Source of the DNA: Episyrphus balteatus | Lineage: Eukaryota > Arthropoda > Insecta > Diptera > Syrphidae | Assembly: GCF_945859705.1 (NCBI RefSeq) | Contig: NC_079135.1 | Coordinates: 78,376,253-78,440,252 of the forward strand | Direction of reading: 5' to 3' | DNA: 64,000 nt | In this document: one piece after another, positions 10,536-22,131 of the stretch | Layout of the letters: every line of letters begins with the position of its first letter | How positions within the stretch are numbered: the first letter of the stretch is position 1 | The notes under the pieces: model-generated | What the model saw: the letters and a program-made list of their open reading frames with translations, nothing else | Databases searched by the model: none | Told to the model about the DNA's origin: nothing | Position numbers and translations under genes: made by a program

Positions 10536-13500
10536 TGGACATATGCCGTTTTTCCTTGGACCCTTCATAATGTGTTTATATTTTCTACTGACCTCAAATA
10601 ATTCAAAGACGATCTCAATATAGGAATAATGAAATATGAGTCACAAAATTTTACTCGTCACTATTAATCATTTTTTTAAGAGTCTCAAAAACTAATTTTC
10701 AATCAAAATCTTTTTTTTGTGTTCAATCTAAAATACTATATGGAGGGCTCACAGATTTAACGAACCAAGTCAAAAAATAAAAAAAAAACCTAAACCTAGT
10801 GTCAAAATCTACGCAAGGCTCAACTCTATTTAGGTCCGTCATTAGTTTGGTAAAAAAGTGTGCGAAAAAGCAGTGATCGCAGTAAGCACCATACAAAAAA
10901 AGCAGCTATTAATAACTGCTATAAAATCGCTCTTTAAATAGCAGTTTAACTTTAAATAAAATGCGTTATTCCTGCATTATTCCGATTTACTATCACTCAT
11001 GTAAATTATACATCAGTGTACAAAAGTACAAACATCAATTTCTCTCTACATCTTTTCCATTCACTCACTCTTTCTTTTACTTTTCTCCACATCTATGCTA
11101 TTTTCATCATTAATCATTAGATTATGAAGAACAGAAACAGAATGCTTATAAAAGAGCAGAATAATTTTCAGCAGAGAACATTTTGTGAAAAAAACTTGAT
11201 GTGATGTTTTTTTACATATGCAGGACAGATAAAAAAGATAATATTAAAAAGTAGAAGAATGAATAACTGATACTGGATTGCGTTGGCCATGTTCACTTGT
11301 ATGAGGTATCTATATTTGTTTTTTTTTTTTTGTGGGAATTCCTTCAAGGAAGTTATCGATATCATGCCTTTGCTGTTCTAATTTTGCTATTGCATTTTTG
11401 TAAAGTTTGAGTACTGAGCAGTGAGCAGCTAGTCACAGATTGCTAGTTGGCAATCACAACTAGTCTCTGCTCAGTGAAAGAGCAGAGTGATTAAAAGCAG
11501 CTATCGCAATAACAGTCTCAGCCCTAATTGCCGATAACAATATACTGTGTTTGTTAACAACTAATTGCTGAGGAAATTCAATAATAAAAGAAATAAAAAA
11601 ACACAGCGCATAAAATAACCAATATAATAATACACCGTCATAATAAATATTGATTAATGGCAACTCTATAATGTGTTCCACATTGTGTTCGTTATTTGAG
11701 ATCCTAAAGTTGAATAAAAATAAAAAATAAAAAAATCAGTTCGTATACACATATTTCAATTATAAATTCCAAGAGTTTTTGTGAGCCAAGAAGAAGCACG
11801 GCAAATGGAAAAGGGGTGTAAAGACGGAAAGACTGGCTCTGTCAGTCTATTCCATTTAAAGTTAGAAATTTGGAGCACACAATACAATTATTGTGATGAA
11901 TTTCGATGAAGCTTAGTATATGTTGTGTAGTAGGTATAGAAATATTTCAAATCGCGTTTGTTATTCGCAAAACAAGACAAATTGCTTTGCGTAATTGAAT
12001 GAATTATTTATTTGCGCCTACTCGATTCTCACATAAATTATAGAAATTTTTTTAATAGTTTTCTTTTTTTTTAATAGCGCACTTTGAATTGTGTCTCAAA
12101 ATGAAAAATGATTCATTTCAATCGATATTTATTTTATTTTAGATAAAAAGGGGGGGACCACGGACACATTTATTAACTTGATGGTGATGGAAATAGGCTG
12201 AATTTTTTTTCTTCATCATCATCCCATTGACATTGACTTCGCAACAGGTGTTGTGAATTTAAAAATGCCTTGATTTTTCGAGACAAAAAAAATGTCATTA
12301 ACAGCCTAAAGGATATAAATAAACAGACAAGACAGTCTTTGAAGATACATAATTTCTTCTTGTTTGATGTAATCGATCAGATAAGACGGGGTCAATGAAA
12401 TGAGAACGACATTTAACGTCAAGTATAAAATGAGGTCGTCATTCAAAAAAGGTTTTATGGTCGTAATTTAAAGGTTTAACATTCTCGCACCTATGTTTTG
12501 AATGTCTGGTTGACCGTACTAAAAGAAGGTAAACAAAAACATATCAAAGGAGCTTTATTTAGACGCCAGACGATGATGATAAGCTTTGAATGTTACCATT
12601 AAACTGGACTCTCAACCTTTAAGCAAATTGACCTTGTAGAGAACGAAAACAATTTTGAATTGGAACATCAATTTATTGAGAACATGCATCGTTTGCCAAA
12701 AAATACTTTTAAAATACTAAAGAATTCTCTCTCTAACAGAGCGCAGATTAAACGGTTGAATAGTGTGAGTGGTTAGAAGAAGAATGGATCCTGGACATAA
12801 AAAAAATATATAAACAATAAAATAGACTTCAATTTAACAATTCACAGAACTAACTCGGCGCATTCTTTGCGGCTATCTAATTCGTATTCTAGACATACTT
12901 TTCAAAACGTTTATAATTTACCGACAATAGGAGGGGCTTCTCATTAAAATTTCAACAAGTGACATCAGTAACGCCCTCACTGATTATTCTAGATATTAAT
13001 AAAATTTAAAAAAAAGTTATTTAACATTTATTTATTTTTCTTCAACTGCGACAAAGGTGACATTTAACGTTTAATATCAATTAAAGTTATAAACACTTGA
13101 AAAACAAATTTAATTTTTTTTTTTTTGTATTTGAAAAAGAGAGCGTGCCAAGAATTAAAATTCAAATTCAAACTAAATGTCAATCGTTTGATCATAAATT
13201 ATGTAAGTTAAACACTTCATCAAACGTCATCTTATTTTAATTTCAATCGAATTAATAATAATAATTTTACTTTGATTGAATACTGCTCCAGTCAAAGCAG
13301 AGAGATCTGAACATGAATTTACTTTATTGACGGATGGGGGGTAAATGCAATTTTAAGTATTCATTTATCATTGCTGGATATGCACATTGCTGTGCAAAAA
13401 AGAACATTATTTTTTATGAGTGGGATCCAATATATAGTTTGTTTATTAAAGTGACGCAGAGGTCTGGGTTCGTATCCCAATCTACACCTAAAAACATTTT

Positions 13501-13600
13501 TTTTTTTTCAAGGGTACCTACTGCCTTTTGTGAGGTAATAGAACATAAGTTTTTAAGCTAAAGGGCATAATATTCATTTAAATGTGCTGTCACAGAGCCT
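10536..13600. other. AT-rich non-coding stretch with one imperfect hairpin
   Basis: No coding signal is convincing. Around 11412-11476 the sequence ACTGAGCAG..CTAGT is followed by ACTAG..CTGCTCAGT, an imperfect hairpin of about 65 nt. The neighbourhood (10870-11510) repeats GCAG-rich words. At 13461-13485 a GGTTCGTATCC word resembles a tRNA-type B box, but no full tRNA fold is present. Confidence 0.5.
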
Positions 13601-13801
13601 ATAACCAGCGGACAAGCAAGAAGCTTCCAACGATACCTCATTTGTCGAATTCCGATAAGTATTTTAGAAGTTATGATAGAACAGATGAACATAATATGTT
13701 CGCATGTGACTGTTCATCTGTTTCATCATAACTTCTAAATTACTTATCGTAATTTGACAAATGATGTATCGTTGGAATCTTCTTGGTCGTCCGCTGGTTA
13801 T
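13601..13801. mobile_element. 201-bp hairpin, probable foldback MITE
   Basis: Two arms of about 91 bp (13601-13691 and 13711-13801) are reverse complements with a few mismatches, around a 19-nt loop. The outer ends read ATAACCAGCGGAC. The inner parts share CCAACGATAC and AGAAGTTATGAT. A stretch near 29380-29415 carries the same GTCCGCTGGTTA end followed by a similar TTGGTATATTAC, suggesting a dispersed family. No target duplication is obvious. It could alternatively be an endogenous hairpin RNA source. Nothing in the sequence shows transcription. Confidence 0.65.
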
Positions 13802-15539
13802 TGGTTATTATATTACCTTAACCAGTGTGGCTTCTGAATATGAAAGTCTACATTTGACCAGTTATTTACACTGCGCCAAATTCTGGAAAAAACCCTAGAG
13901 TTCAACATATATGCGTAACAACGAGAAGCGCTGGATTTACAAATATCTCACATGTGTATGTATTTACAAACGATTACAAATTTTCATAACACAGCACTAT
14001 CAATAAGGAAGGTTTTTATTTTTGTCTTCTTACATTTTTGCAATATGCATTTTTAACTAGAAAAACTTCAATCACACAAGCAATAGTAAAGGCAGCAAGC
14101 AGCATTCACTTAAGTCATTGTCCTGGTTACATGATGATTTTGCAAACACAAATACAATGTGCGGTAGGTAGATAGGTAGGAGTATGTCATTCAAACATCA
14201 ACATCAATACTATTCTGGAGCATGAACATGAATAGAATACGTTGAAAGGCTTTTGAAGCAATCATTTTGAAAGTGACTAAAGAATTTTATATTACAGGAA
14301 AAAACAAAATTAAAAAATAAAAGAGAAAAAAAAAATTAAGTGCTTTCTGTTTTGATTAAAAAATTTTGATTTGTTGCGCTTTTATGCAGAAAAAATGTAT
14401 TCAAATTTAATTTTAACTTAAAAGGAAATCGCCTATAGTTTGTCGGATACCGGAAACATACTTAAAGTAATGATTTTCTATTGAAGTTTAAAAAGGAGAA
14501 TTTAACGAAATTTCATTGATTTGGCGGAAGGAGGAATAGACGGTCTTGAGTGTTGAAAAAATATTATTGAAGAGCTCTTTTGACGTATTAACAAAGCATG
14601 ATGTGAAAAGTAAACTTTTTTATAGTAAAATTTATGAATTTCTGAGACTATTGAGAATTTGGTACGGAATTATGTTTTGAAAAAAAAATATACGTGATTA
14701 AAAAATTAACGTAAAAAATGAAATGTCTCATGTTAACGATGAGAAAAAAATATTAGTGAACAATGTCTGTGTACTTATTTAAACTCCAATTTTGATTGCT
14801 TCCAAATAAAACTGTTTCAATAATTTTTTAAACTCGATTTGCCTGCAGTTTTATTCAATTCGGAAAAATTCATTTCAGTGAAAAGTGAAATCAATACAGG
14901 AGACCGCTACCTAGATGATTCGACTCAAATATACAAACCATCTGTCACATATCACATTTAAAGTCAATTTCATCAGAGTCTTTTGTTGTTCAATTCAGTT
15001 GGTTTTGATGAGACACTTTGTGTTAAATTGAGTCGATCAATGTTATTTGTATTCTTAAATTTAATGTATTTTTTTAATTTATTGAATTTGTTAATGTTTA
15101 AATATGGAACTGCAATCATTTATTTATATAGGTAACCTTTTTGGAGTAAATATCTGATTTCCAAACTGGAACATTTAGCATTGAACTTACCTGAAATGAA
15201 AAAAATATAAAAAAATATTATAGCGTTATATAAAATTCAAAAATATTTAATAACTAAAAGCTTATTGTTATCTAAAAAAAAAATAAGAAAAGACACCCAC
15301 TTTAAGATTCGTTCGTTAACTAAATTAAGAAATATTTGAATCTTAAAAATTGAAAAAAAAGGTAGGGATACAGCCTGTATTTTTTTAAATCAACAAAACA
15401 CATTTTTTTTGTGAAAAAGTTTACACTATTAATATCTAAACAAATGCGCAAAACTCCTTTATTTCAGTTTTAAAGAACCGAGAGAAATGTTTTGATTTTC
15501 AATTTTATATTATTGGAAACTTTTCAAATTATTGCTTTA
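13802..15539. other. AT-rich non-coding stretch, no feature recognised
   Basis: Homopolymer-rich DNA with no coding or mobile-element signature that I can support. Confidence 0.55.
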
Positions 15540-16526
15540 GGTAGGGGAGAGTGGGGCCAAATGTAACACTTTTTTCTAAAATCGGTGGTTCTCCTACAAA
15601 TTTGAAAATGGGTCAACCAGACCTTTTTTAAATTAAAGACCCATGTTTTAGCTCCAAGATCCATCATAAAAATTTAGCAAAACATAACGGTAATGTTGAA
15701 AAATAAAGCTTCCAAAAAAAAAATCGTGTTGTTTCAACTTACCCCACATACGGGGCAAAGTGTAACACATACCGGGGTAGGTTGTACCAAGAACTAAAAA
15801 TAAGAGAAAAATACATTTATTTGTTTATATTTATTTATTTTTAATTAATAACAATAAAAACAAACCTCAGTCATGAAATTTTGGTGCAAATTTGTAAAAA
15901 GTGGAGCAAATCCAAGATTTCCAGAGAAAATTTGACAGTAGTCTTAAATAAAAGTTATTCGAATTCATAAATTGTTTTATAAGCTTTATGAATTCAAGTG
16001 GTGGTTCAAAAATGTGTTTCCAATTCAAAATAAATACAAATTCAATTACAAGCATTCATATTCAGGGTTGTTAATTATATTAGGTAAACAATTTTTCAGT
16101 ATAGGTAGGTTTCTACATGGTACAACTTTCCCCGGAAAAATGTTACAACTAGCCCCAGCATGAAATTTGGCACATAAAATCAATTTAAAAAAAAAGCGAA
16201 ACTGATATAGACATAACATATACACGCAATTTGAGCCAAAACACAGTTGCATATAACAAAAAAACACTTAGCACTCTATCTTTTTCGGGTAAAGAGGTAG
16301 ACCAAAAATAAAATTAAAAAAAAAAGTTACAAACATGCATTTTTTGGGCACCACTAGTGTAACTTCTCACCCTGTCGTCTAATCTTCATCTGAAGAAAAT
16401 GTTCCGGTAGATATGCAAAAATTGAGCATTTTTCTCCTTTACGCGTTTCTTAATATTGAAAGGAACATCGCTTTTTTTAGCTGTTAATTCTTACCCCTGT
16501 TACATTTAGCCCCACTCTCCCCTACC
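15540..16526. mobile_element. 987-bp TIR element with GGTAGGGGAGAGTGGGG ends
   Basis: The left end GGTAGGGGAGAGTGGGGC is followed by AAATGTAACA. The right end is its reverse complement (TGTTACATTTAG then CCCCACTCTCCCCTACC). Internally the same theme recurs: GGGGCAAAGTGTAACA and CCGGGGTAGGTTGTAC near 15755-15785, and GTACAACTTTCCCCGG and TTACAACTAGCCCC near 16120-16158. The element thus looks built from iterated end-like motifs. I see no transposase, so it would be non-autonomous. Target duplication is not certain. Similar ends occur in other insect genomes as I recall, but I do not assign a superfamily. Confidence 0.75.
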
Positions 16527-17749
16527 ATATTTTTTTTTACTTTGAAATAAGCTATAATAAAAATTCACTTAACCCTCAGTATCACCATGAGCCTATTTGG
16601 CCTTTTTTTTTAAATTGGATCTTATAAAAAAATCTGTTTTTTATAAAGAAAACGATCAACTGTCTGCTTTAAATATTCCTTCTACTTAGAAGGAAAACGT
16701 TCCTGGCAATTTTTTCCGGTCTTTTCATATTTTTTTGAGATCACTAATGCCGACTTTTCTAGAGTCGATTTTTGCCGTGCGGCGAAGCTTTTCGACTCGT
16801 GTGAACGTAAGCCGCAGGTGACTAAAGTGGCAATATCCATAGAAAAATCCTAGTCGACTTAAGCCGTGCGACATATCTTGGATAAAAAGCAGCTAGGCTC
16901 ATGATTCTTATGATTGGTTTTCACGTGAAACTTCACAATCTGCCAGCAGTTTTTAAGTCACACACAATCCCGCTTTCATCAGTGGAAGCCATCATGGAAG
17001 CCATCACAAAAAAGTGACGCCATTTTCTAGCCTTCCACTATCGCACTTTCGCAGTGCGGCAAAAATTTCAATTAAAAATAAACCAGGTATTAGAGATACA
17101 AAAGTCTTCTGTAGCTTATTTTAAAGATAATAACCTAAAGTTAAATACATTTGAAGGATTTTAAAAAATTCCATCTTTTAATAGGGTAAATAGGGGTAAA
17201 ACAAAATTTTGAAAAATTGGCTATTTTCTAAACGCGACAATGTAAAGAGATGAATTTTTTTTAATCAATAGATACATTCATTGCAAGACTGACAATGGTA
17301 TTGAAAAAATTCTAAAAAATTTCAAAACAAAGCTATTAATGGTTTTCTAAAACTAAAGCATGAGGTAGACCTTTGACAAAGTAGTGATTATAGGTAGGGG
17401 AATTTTTTTTTGACAATTTGAAAAACGTCATTCGAAAGATAATAAAAAAAAAAGTTAGGGATCTGATACGGATTTTTTTTAAGTCTCTGCGTTTCGAAAT
17501 ATGAGTTTTTGAAAAACACCTACTTAGTTTAGGGTATTTTTGGGTGAGTTTTTATTTTTTAAAATTTTGTTTAGCATTCAAAAAATCTCAAGCTTATAGA
17601 ACATGTAGTCTATTACTGTGCGCATACATGTGCAAAATTAATATTTCAAAATGGTTTTTGACCGAATAACGGGAAAAACAAGTTTTTTTGTCCTTTTTCA
17701 ACCGTTTTTTATTTTCATCTTTTTTTCTTCCACAGATAAATAAATTAAA
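16527..17749. other. Non-coding stretch with a weak inverted repeat
   Basis: Near 16769 TTTTTGCCGTGCGGCGAA resembles the reverse complement of the stretch ending near 17069 (TTTTTGCCGCACTGCGAA). This may be a degraded TIR element of about 300 bp. It is slightly richer in GC than its surroundings. A TTAACCCTCAGT start near 16570 resembles a piggyBac-type end but has no partner. Confidence 0.35.
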
Positions 17750-18440
17750 TTTATATTGTAGATAGCTAATAGACAGGACTATATCTGTGCAAAATTTCAA
17801 TCAATTTTGTAGTCACAATTTTGAGATAACGGTAAAATAAAGTTTTATTATTTAACAGGTTCTATCTTTTGATCTAAAGCAAATACAAATTTGATTTATT
17901 GAGCATCCTGATGATGTTACCTTTCATTTGGTATATCACACATAACTGTACATTCACTACAAGCTACACAATGTTAAATTAAAAAAACTTGCGAAATACC
18001 TCAAAACACCTGTGGAGATCTGTTGATCATGAACAGCCACCAGTGTGGGAAGCACCGTAATCTCAGTTTGGAATTTCGACATGGTTGGCTTTAAAAAACT
18101 CTAACTTTTTTTCTAGGCATCGCAGAAATAAGATTGAAACGTCATATGAAAGGTGAAATTATAAGCTTTTACATGATATAAAATTTATATACATAGGTTG
18201 TCTAAAAAAAATTCATTCAATAGCGTGAGAACATAAAATTATATGTTTTTTTCCTTTTTTTGATTAAAATTGATCGACTTCAAAAAATTCTAGCTCTTTT
18301 TGTAGATGCCTAATAGACATGATCGATATGTATATGTGTATATTTTGAGCTGAAGCAATAAGCTTTCAGGTGGTATAAAATTTATTATAGGTTGTTATGT
18401 CAAAAAAATGATTTTTTGGGTGATAGAAATGATTTTTTCA
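17750..18440. repeat. Degenerate direct repeat, about three units
   Basis: Three successive stretches, starting near 17750, 18087 and 18273, share the order TCTAGCT/TCTAACT, a CTAATAGACA-like word, a poly-purine step, ATAAAATTTAT and TAGGTTGT. The best pair is about 18087-18250 and 18273-18440. Divergence is high, and the origin is unknown. Confidence 0.4.
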
Positions 18441-20358
18441 CTTTTTTCATAAGAAATGACTGTTTTTAATAAATTATTTTAATACTTTTTGCGCATTGTA
18501 AAAATTTAAAAATGGTTTTATTATTTAGAAGAAATATTTAGCTTTTTAATGGTATAATTTTTTTTTGTAAGCTGCTAAAATAAAAAAAAAATAATATAAT
18601 GAGAAAAGAAAAAAGGTAATTTTGTTTAGCTTTTTCTTGTAAATTATGATTGTTTGAAATAAATAAATGCTTCAATTGACTCGTTTTAAAAGCACACAAC
18701 CTGTTTTCTTAAGACGTTATCACGTAAAATCATCGTCCGTAAACCGGCTTTACAGACAACCTCTTTTTTTCCAAACTTTAATATTTAATTTATTTGGACA
18801 TTTTTAATAATTTGGACATTTGTTTATTTTTTTGCTGCTTCAAAAAAGTTTAAATTTTCTTTTTAAAATTAAAATCATAGCCCAGGTTTTATATTAAAGT
18901 CAGAAATGACCTATATTTTTTGGTTTCCCATGCTCAACACGCAATAGGTATGTATGTATATCATGTTAAACAATTTTTAACTGTATTCTATTAATTTATA
19001 ATTAAATAAATTAAATTACTGATTATCAACTTAAGAATTCATAAAAAAGCTAACGAATATCATGAAGAACTTTCATTTCTTTGACTATCACCAATTAAAA
19101 TTTTAAAATGGAAGCAATTTCAAATAATTTATTTTTGTTCCACTATAAACAAAATAAAAATATTCTGATCATAAAAAAACATAAAACACCTGATTAGTTT
19201 AAATAAGCAATATTTGACAACATTAATGAACTATTATGTTTTAGTGTGTAACTTGATATTATTTGAGAAGTTGTTGCATAGTGTTTGAGAAAACAAAAAA
19301 ATACGAAATATGTGTTTCTGTTGTTACATTATACAATGTCTTCTTGGCATAAATTAATATTATTTCGTAAATGTGTCAACTTTTACGGTTTTGTATTACA
19401 AGATTAAGATCTTGTCCTATACTTACAACGAAATATGTAAAATGAAATGCAGTATTTACAAATTCATTCGTTTTTAATTAAAATTTAAAAAGATATAGAT
19501 AGATGATAACTATCAGTCGGAATTTATTTTTTTTTTAGGAATTGATTTTTATTTATTTTGTTGAAATAATTTTACTGTTACAACAATACATTATTCGTTT
19601 AACTTTTATTTTCTGTTTAAATTTATATCGAATGCATAACATTCCTTGATTTCGTTTAAACAAAAAAATATTCTTTGTTTCCTTTATTTACCTCTATCAA
19701 TTAATTAATTATTATTATCTTAAATGGAAAACAATTTAAAACACACACAAAAAACCATAAACAAAATAAATAAAAAAACAAAAATAAAACATTTAATCGA
19801 GAAAAAAGTTCGAAACGATAATTCAGGGAAAAAGGAATTTGGTGGTTTAGAAAACGATTGAGGAGGAAAACAAAAAAAAAAAAAAAAACAAAAAAAAACC
19901 TCAGATATTCTCGAATTGAATTTAATTTTAACTTTCCCCTTTTTAAAAAGCCGAAACTCTACTTGACTGGAACACTTGAGATTATTTTTTTTTTTTTTTT
20001 ATTATTTTTTCAAAACTACGTGTGAATGTGTGAATTCAGTTCAGCAGACTATCACCACTTAATGAAATGTTTAGTTTTCAAATACGTGGCGTACGATACA
20101 CATAAACAAATCGTTTTCAGCAAGTTGTTTTTTAGTGCGGCGAAAAGATACTCTTCGAAGGCTTTGTTTTTGAGGACTTGAAAATTTAATTTTCAAGTGG
20201 AAGTGGGTAGTTTTTTGTTGTTGTTATTGTTGTTATGGTTTGCAGTGAGGTTTTGTGTTAAGTTTTGCAGGGTTAAGACTTTGTATCAGCTGGTTGACTT
20301 TGGATATGATTCTTCCAGAGCAAAAATGATTTTAACCATCATAATTGTGTAGGTATGG
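18441..20358. other. AT-rich non-coding stretch, no feature recognised
   Basis: Only homopolymer and simple AT-rich sequence is visible, including A and T runs near 19875 and 19990. Confidence 0.55.
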
Positions 20359-20362
20359 TTAA

Positions 20363-20606
20363 CCCTCTGTCGGCACACGGGTGCGAATTTGGCAGGACAA
20401 TAATAAAAAGTGGCGACAAAAAAGTGTCTTTATGAGGGTGAAAAAAACATTTTTTTGGAATTGTGAATACAATATTTGAATTTCTCGGAAAATTCTACAT
20501 CAATTTCATATACGATTCTTTATAAAAGAGTGAGACCAAAAAAAATTTCTAGCGACATGAAAAAGTATAAACCAAATCTGCAAAAAAGAGGTGTGCCTAC
20601 AGAGGG
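20363..20606. mobile_element. piggyBac-type MITE flanked by TTAA
   Basis: The element begins CCCTCTGTCGGCACAC and ends GTGTGCCTACAGAGGG, an inverted repeat of about 16 bp with one mismatch. A second inner pair, AATTTGG and CCAAAT, lies beyond. Both sides are flanked by TTAA (20359-20362 and 20607-20610), the target duplicated by piggyBac transposases, whose ends start with CCC. The 244-bp length leaves no room for a transposase, so it must have been moved by another element. Confidence 0.85.
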
Positions 20607-20610
20607 TTAA

Positions 20611-22005
20611 GGATTCAGCTGGATATAAAAGGCCATCATTTTCAATGCTCTTATTGAATGATATGGAGGTTTCGCAGACGTTAGTAAAACAAATGCTTTT
20701 GTATAAAAAAAATTACGTTTAAATTGAACCAGTCGTTTGGGAGAAATTTAGAATTTAAAAAACGGTTCTATGGTGGGTACCGTTAATAATGATTTTCGAA
20801 AAAAAATTCGAACAAAATAAAAAACAATTTTTTCATCTTTGTCTTCAAGAAAATTATACCATTGAATAATTACAAATAGCAGTAGACACCCTGCAAAACG
20901 ACCGCTATGAAGCGTAAGGAAAGTATCGCATTAGACTGAATACAAAAAGTCTCGTCTAAGGATGAACCAATTTTATTCAAAATTTTCTGGCAGATATTTT
21001 TTATTATTTCGAAGAGTAAAATGTAATGAAATATAAAAAAAAAAAACATAAATATATTGCATTTGTTTTTTTTTTTTTTAATTTTCTTATGAAAACTTAA
21101 CCAAAAGCTTTACATAATTTCCAAAAGTTATTTAAGATGTACAAAGGTACTTTGAACAACAAGAGCGAGTTCGAACGTTGTTTAGAAGATATTTCGATTT
21201 TAAAAAGGTAATGTGATTAAAATAATTTTTTTTATATTGTTAATAAAGGGTAAGTAATATTTTTACCTATCTTCTGCATCGGTGCCGGTATATTTAGCTA
21301 CTGAATACAAAAAAAAATAAAAAATAAAAACATAATTCTTTGGACTGTAAAAGCTTATATTCAGTTAAATAACAATATAAAGGCTTCTCTATCAGTGGTA
21401 AATTTACAAACTTCGTAGGTAATCGATTAAATTTTCAGAGGCAGCGAAAACTTTTTTGTAATTCTTTATTTTTTCGATAACAAATGGAAAAAATATTCAA
21501 TAAATACCAAATGGTTTAGAAACTTCTCAAATTACGCATGCATAGCTATTGTTTTTGTAAATAAAATCTTCTACACCAAAGAATTATTCCGCTGATGACA
21601 GCATCAATATTTAATGTTATAAGAGAAAAAAAAAATAGCGAAACATATGGTGCATTCATTTAACTGGAATTTTGTCATTCCAATCGAATGGAAGAACCAA
21701 GCTTCGAAGTGAAATGAATACCATTATTTTTTTTATTTTTTTTTTTTTTTGTAATCTCAATGACAATCTTTAAGATATCACTTTTTATTTCACATCCATA
21801 GTTCAACTGCCCCAACTTCAAACGTTTCTTTTTTTCGTTTGTTTGTCAACCAGACAGCGTGAATTCTCATTACTGTTTCCAAACAGAACAGTCACATTTT
21901 GTTGTTTCTTCACCATAAGCAAACACTGAGAGAAAAATTTACGAAAATTAACTAAAAATCGGACAGCTCAGATATCACCAAAATCGATCTTTCTATCGAG
22001 ATTGC
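20611..22005. other. Non-coding stretch with a dispersed repeat fragment
   Basis: About 50 bp near 20757-20808 (containing ACGGTTCTATGG and TAATAATGATTTTC) match the repeat near 7885-7935. The remainder is AT-rich with no coding signal. Confidence 0.5.
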
Positions 22006-22131
22006 TATCGATAAGATTTTGTTTTGTTATCAATGAGATTTGTTTTATCGAAAATAATCTCGGTTATAAAGAATATCCTTTTGTTATCGATAAAAAAATA
22101 TCGATAGTATTTCGATGTATCGATATCGATA
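22006..22131. promoter_or_regulatory. Cluster of five TATCGATA sites (DRE/BEAF-like)
   Basis: Exact TATCGATA palindromes occur at 22006-22013, 22085-22092, 22099-22106, 22118-22125 and 22124-22131, with further ATCGA-containing words nearby. TATCGATA is the DNA replication-related element bound by DREF in Drosophila, and CGATA clusters bind the insulator protein BEAF-32. Such clusters mark housekeeping promoters and domain borders. I see no exon beside it, so a promoter or boundary role is inference. Confidence 0.5.

Noticed and set aside
13461..13485. tRNA-like B box, GGTTCGTATCC
   Set aside because: A 4-of-5-pair T arm can be drawn, but no matching acceptor strand, D arm or A box lies at the right distance upstream.
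16570..16600. TTAACCCTCAGT, a possible second piggyBac-type end
   Set aside because: No inverted partner with TTAA was found downstream within a few kilobases.
16769..17069. TTTTTGCCG..CGAA inverted repeat
   Set aside because: The match is short and imperfect and no target duplication is visible, so I left it as a note rather than an element.
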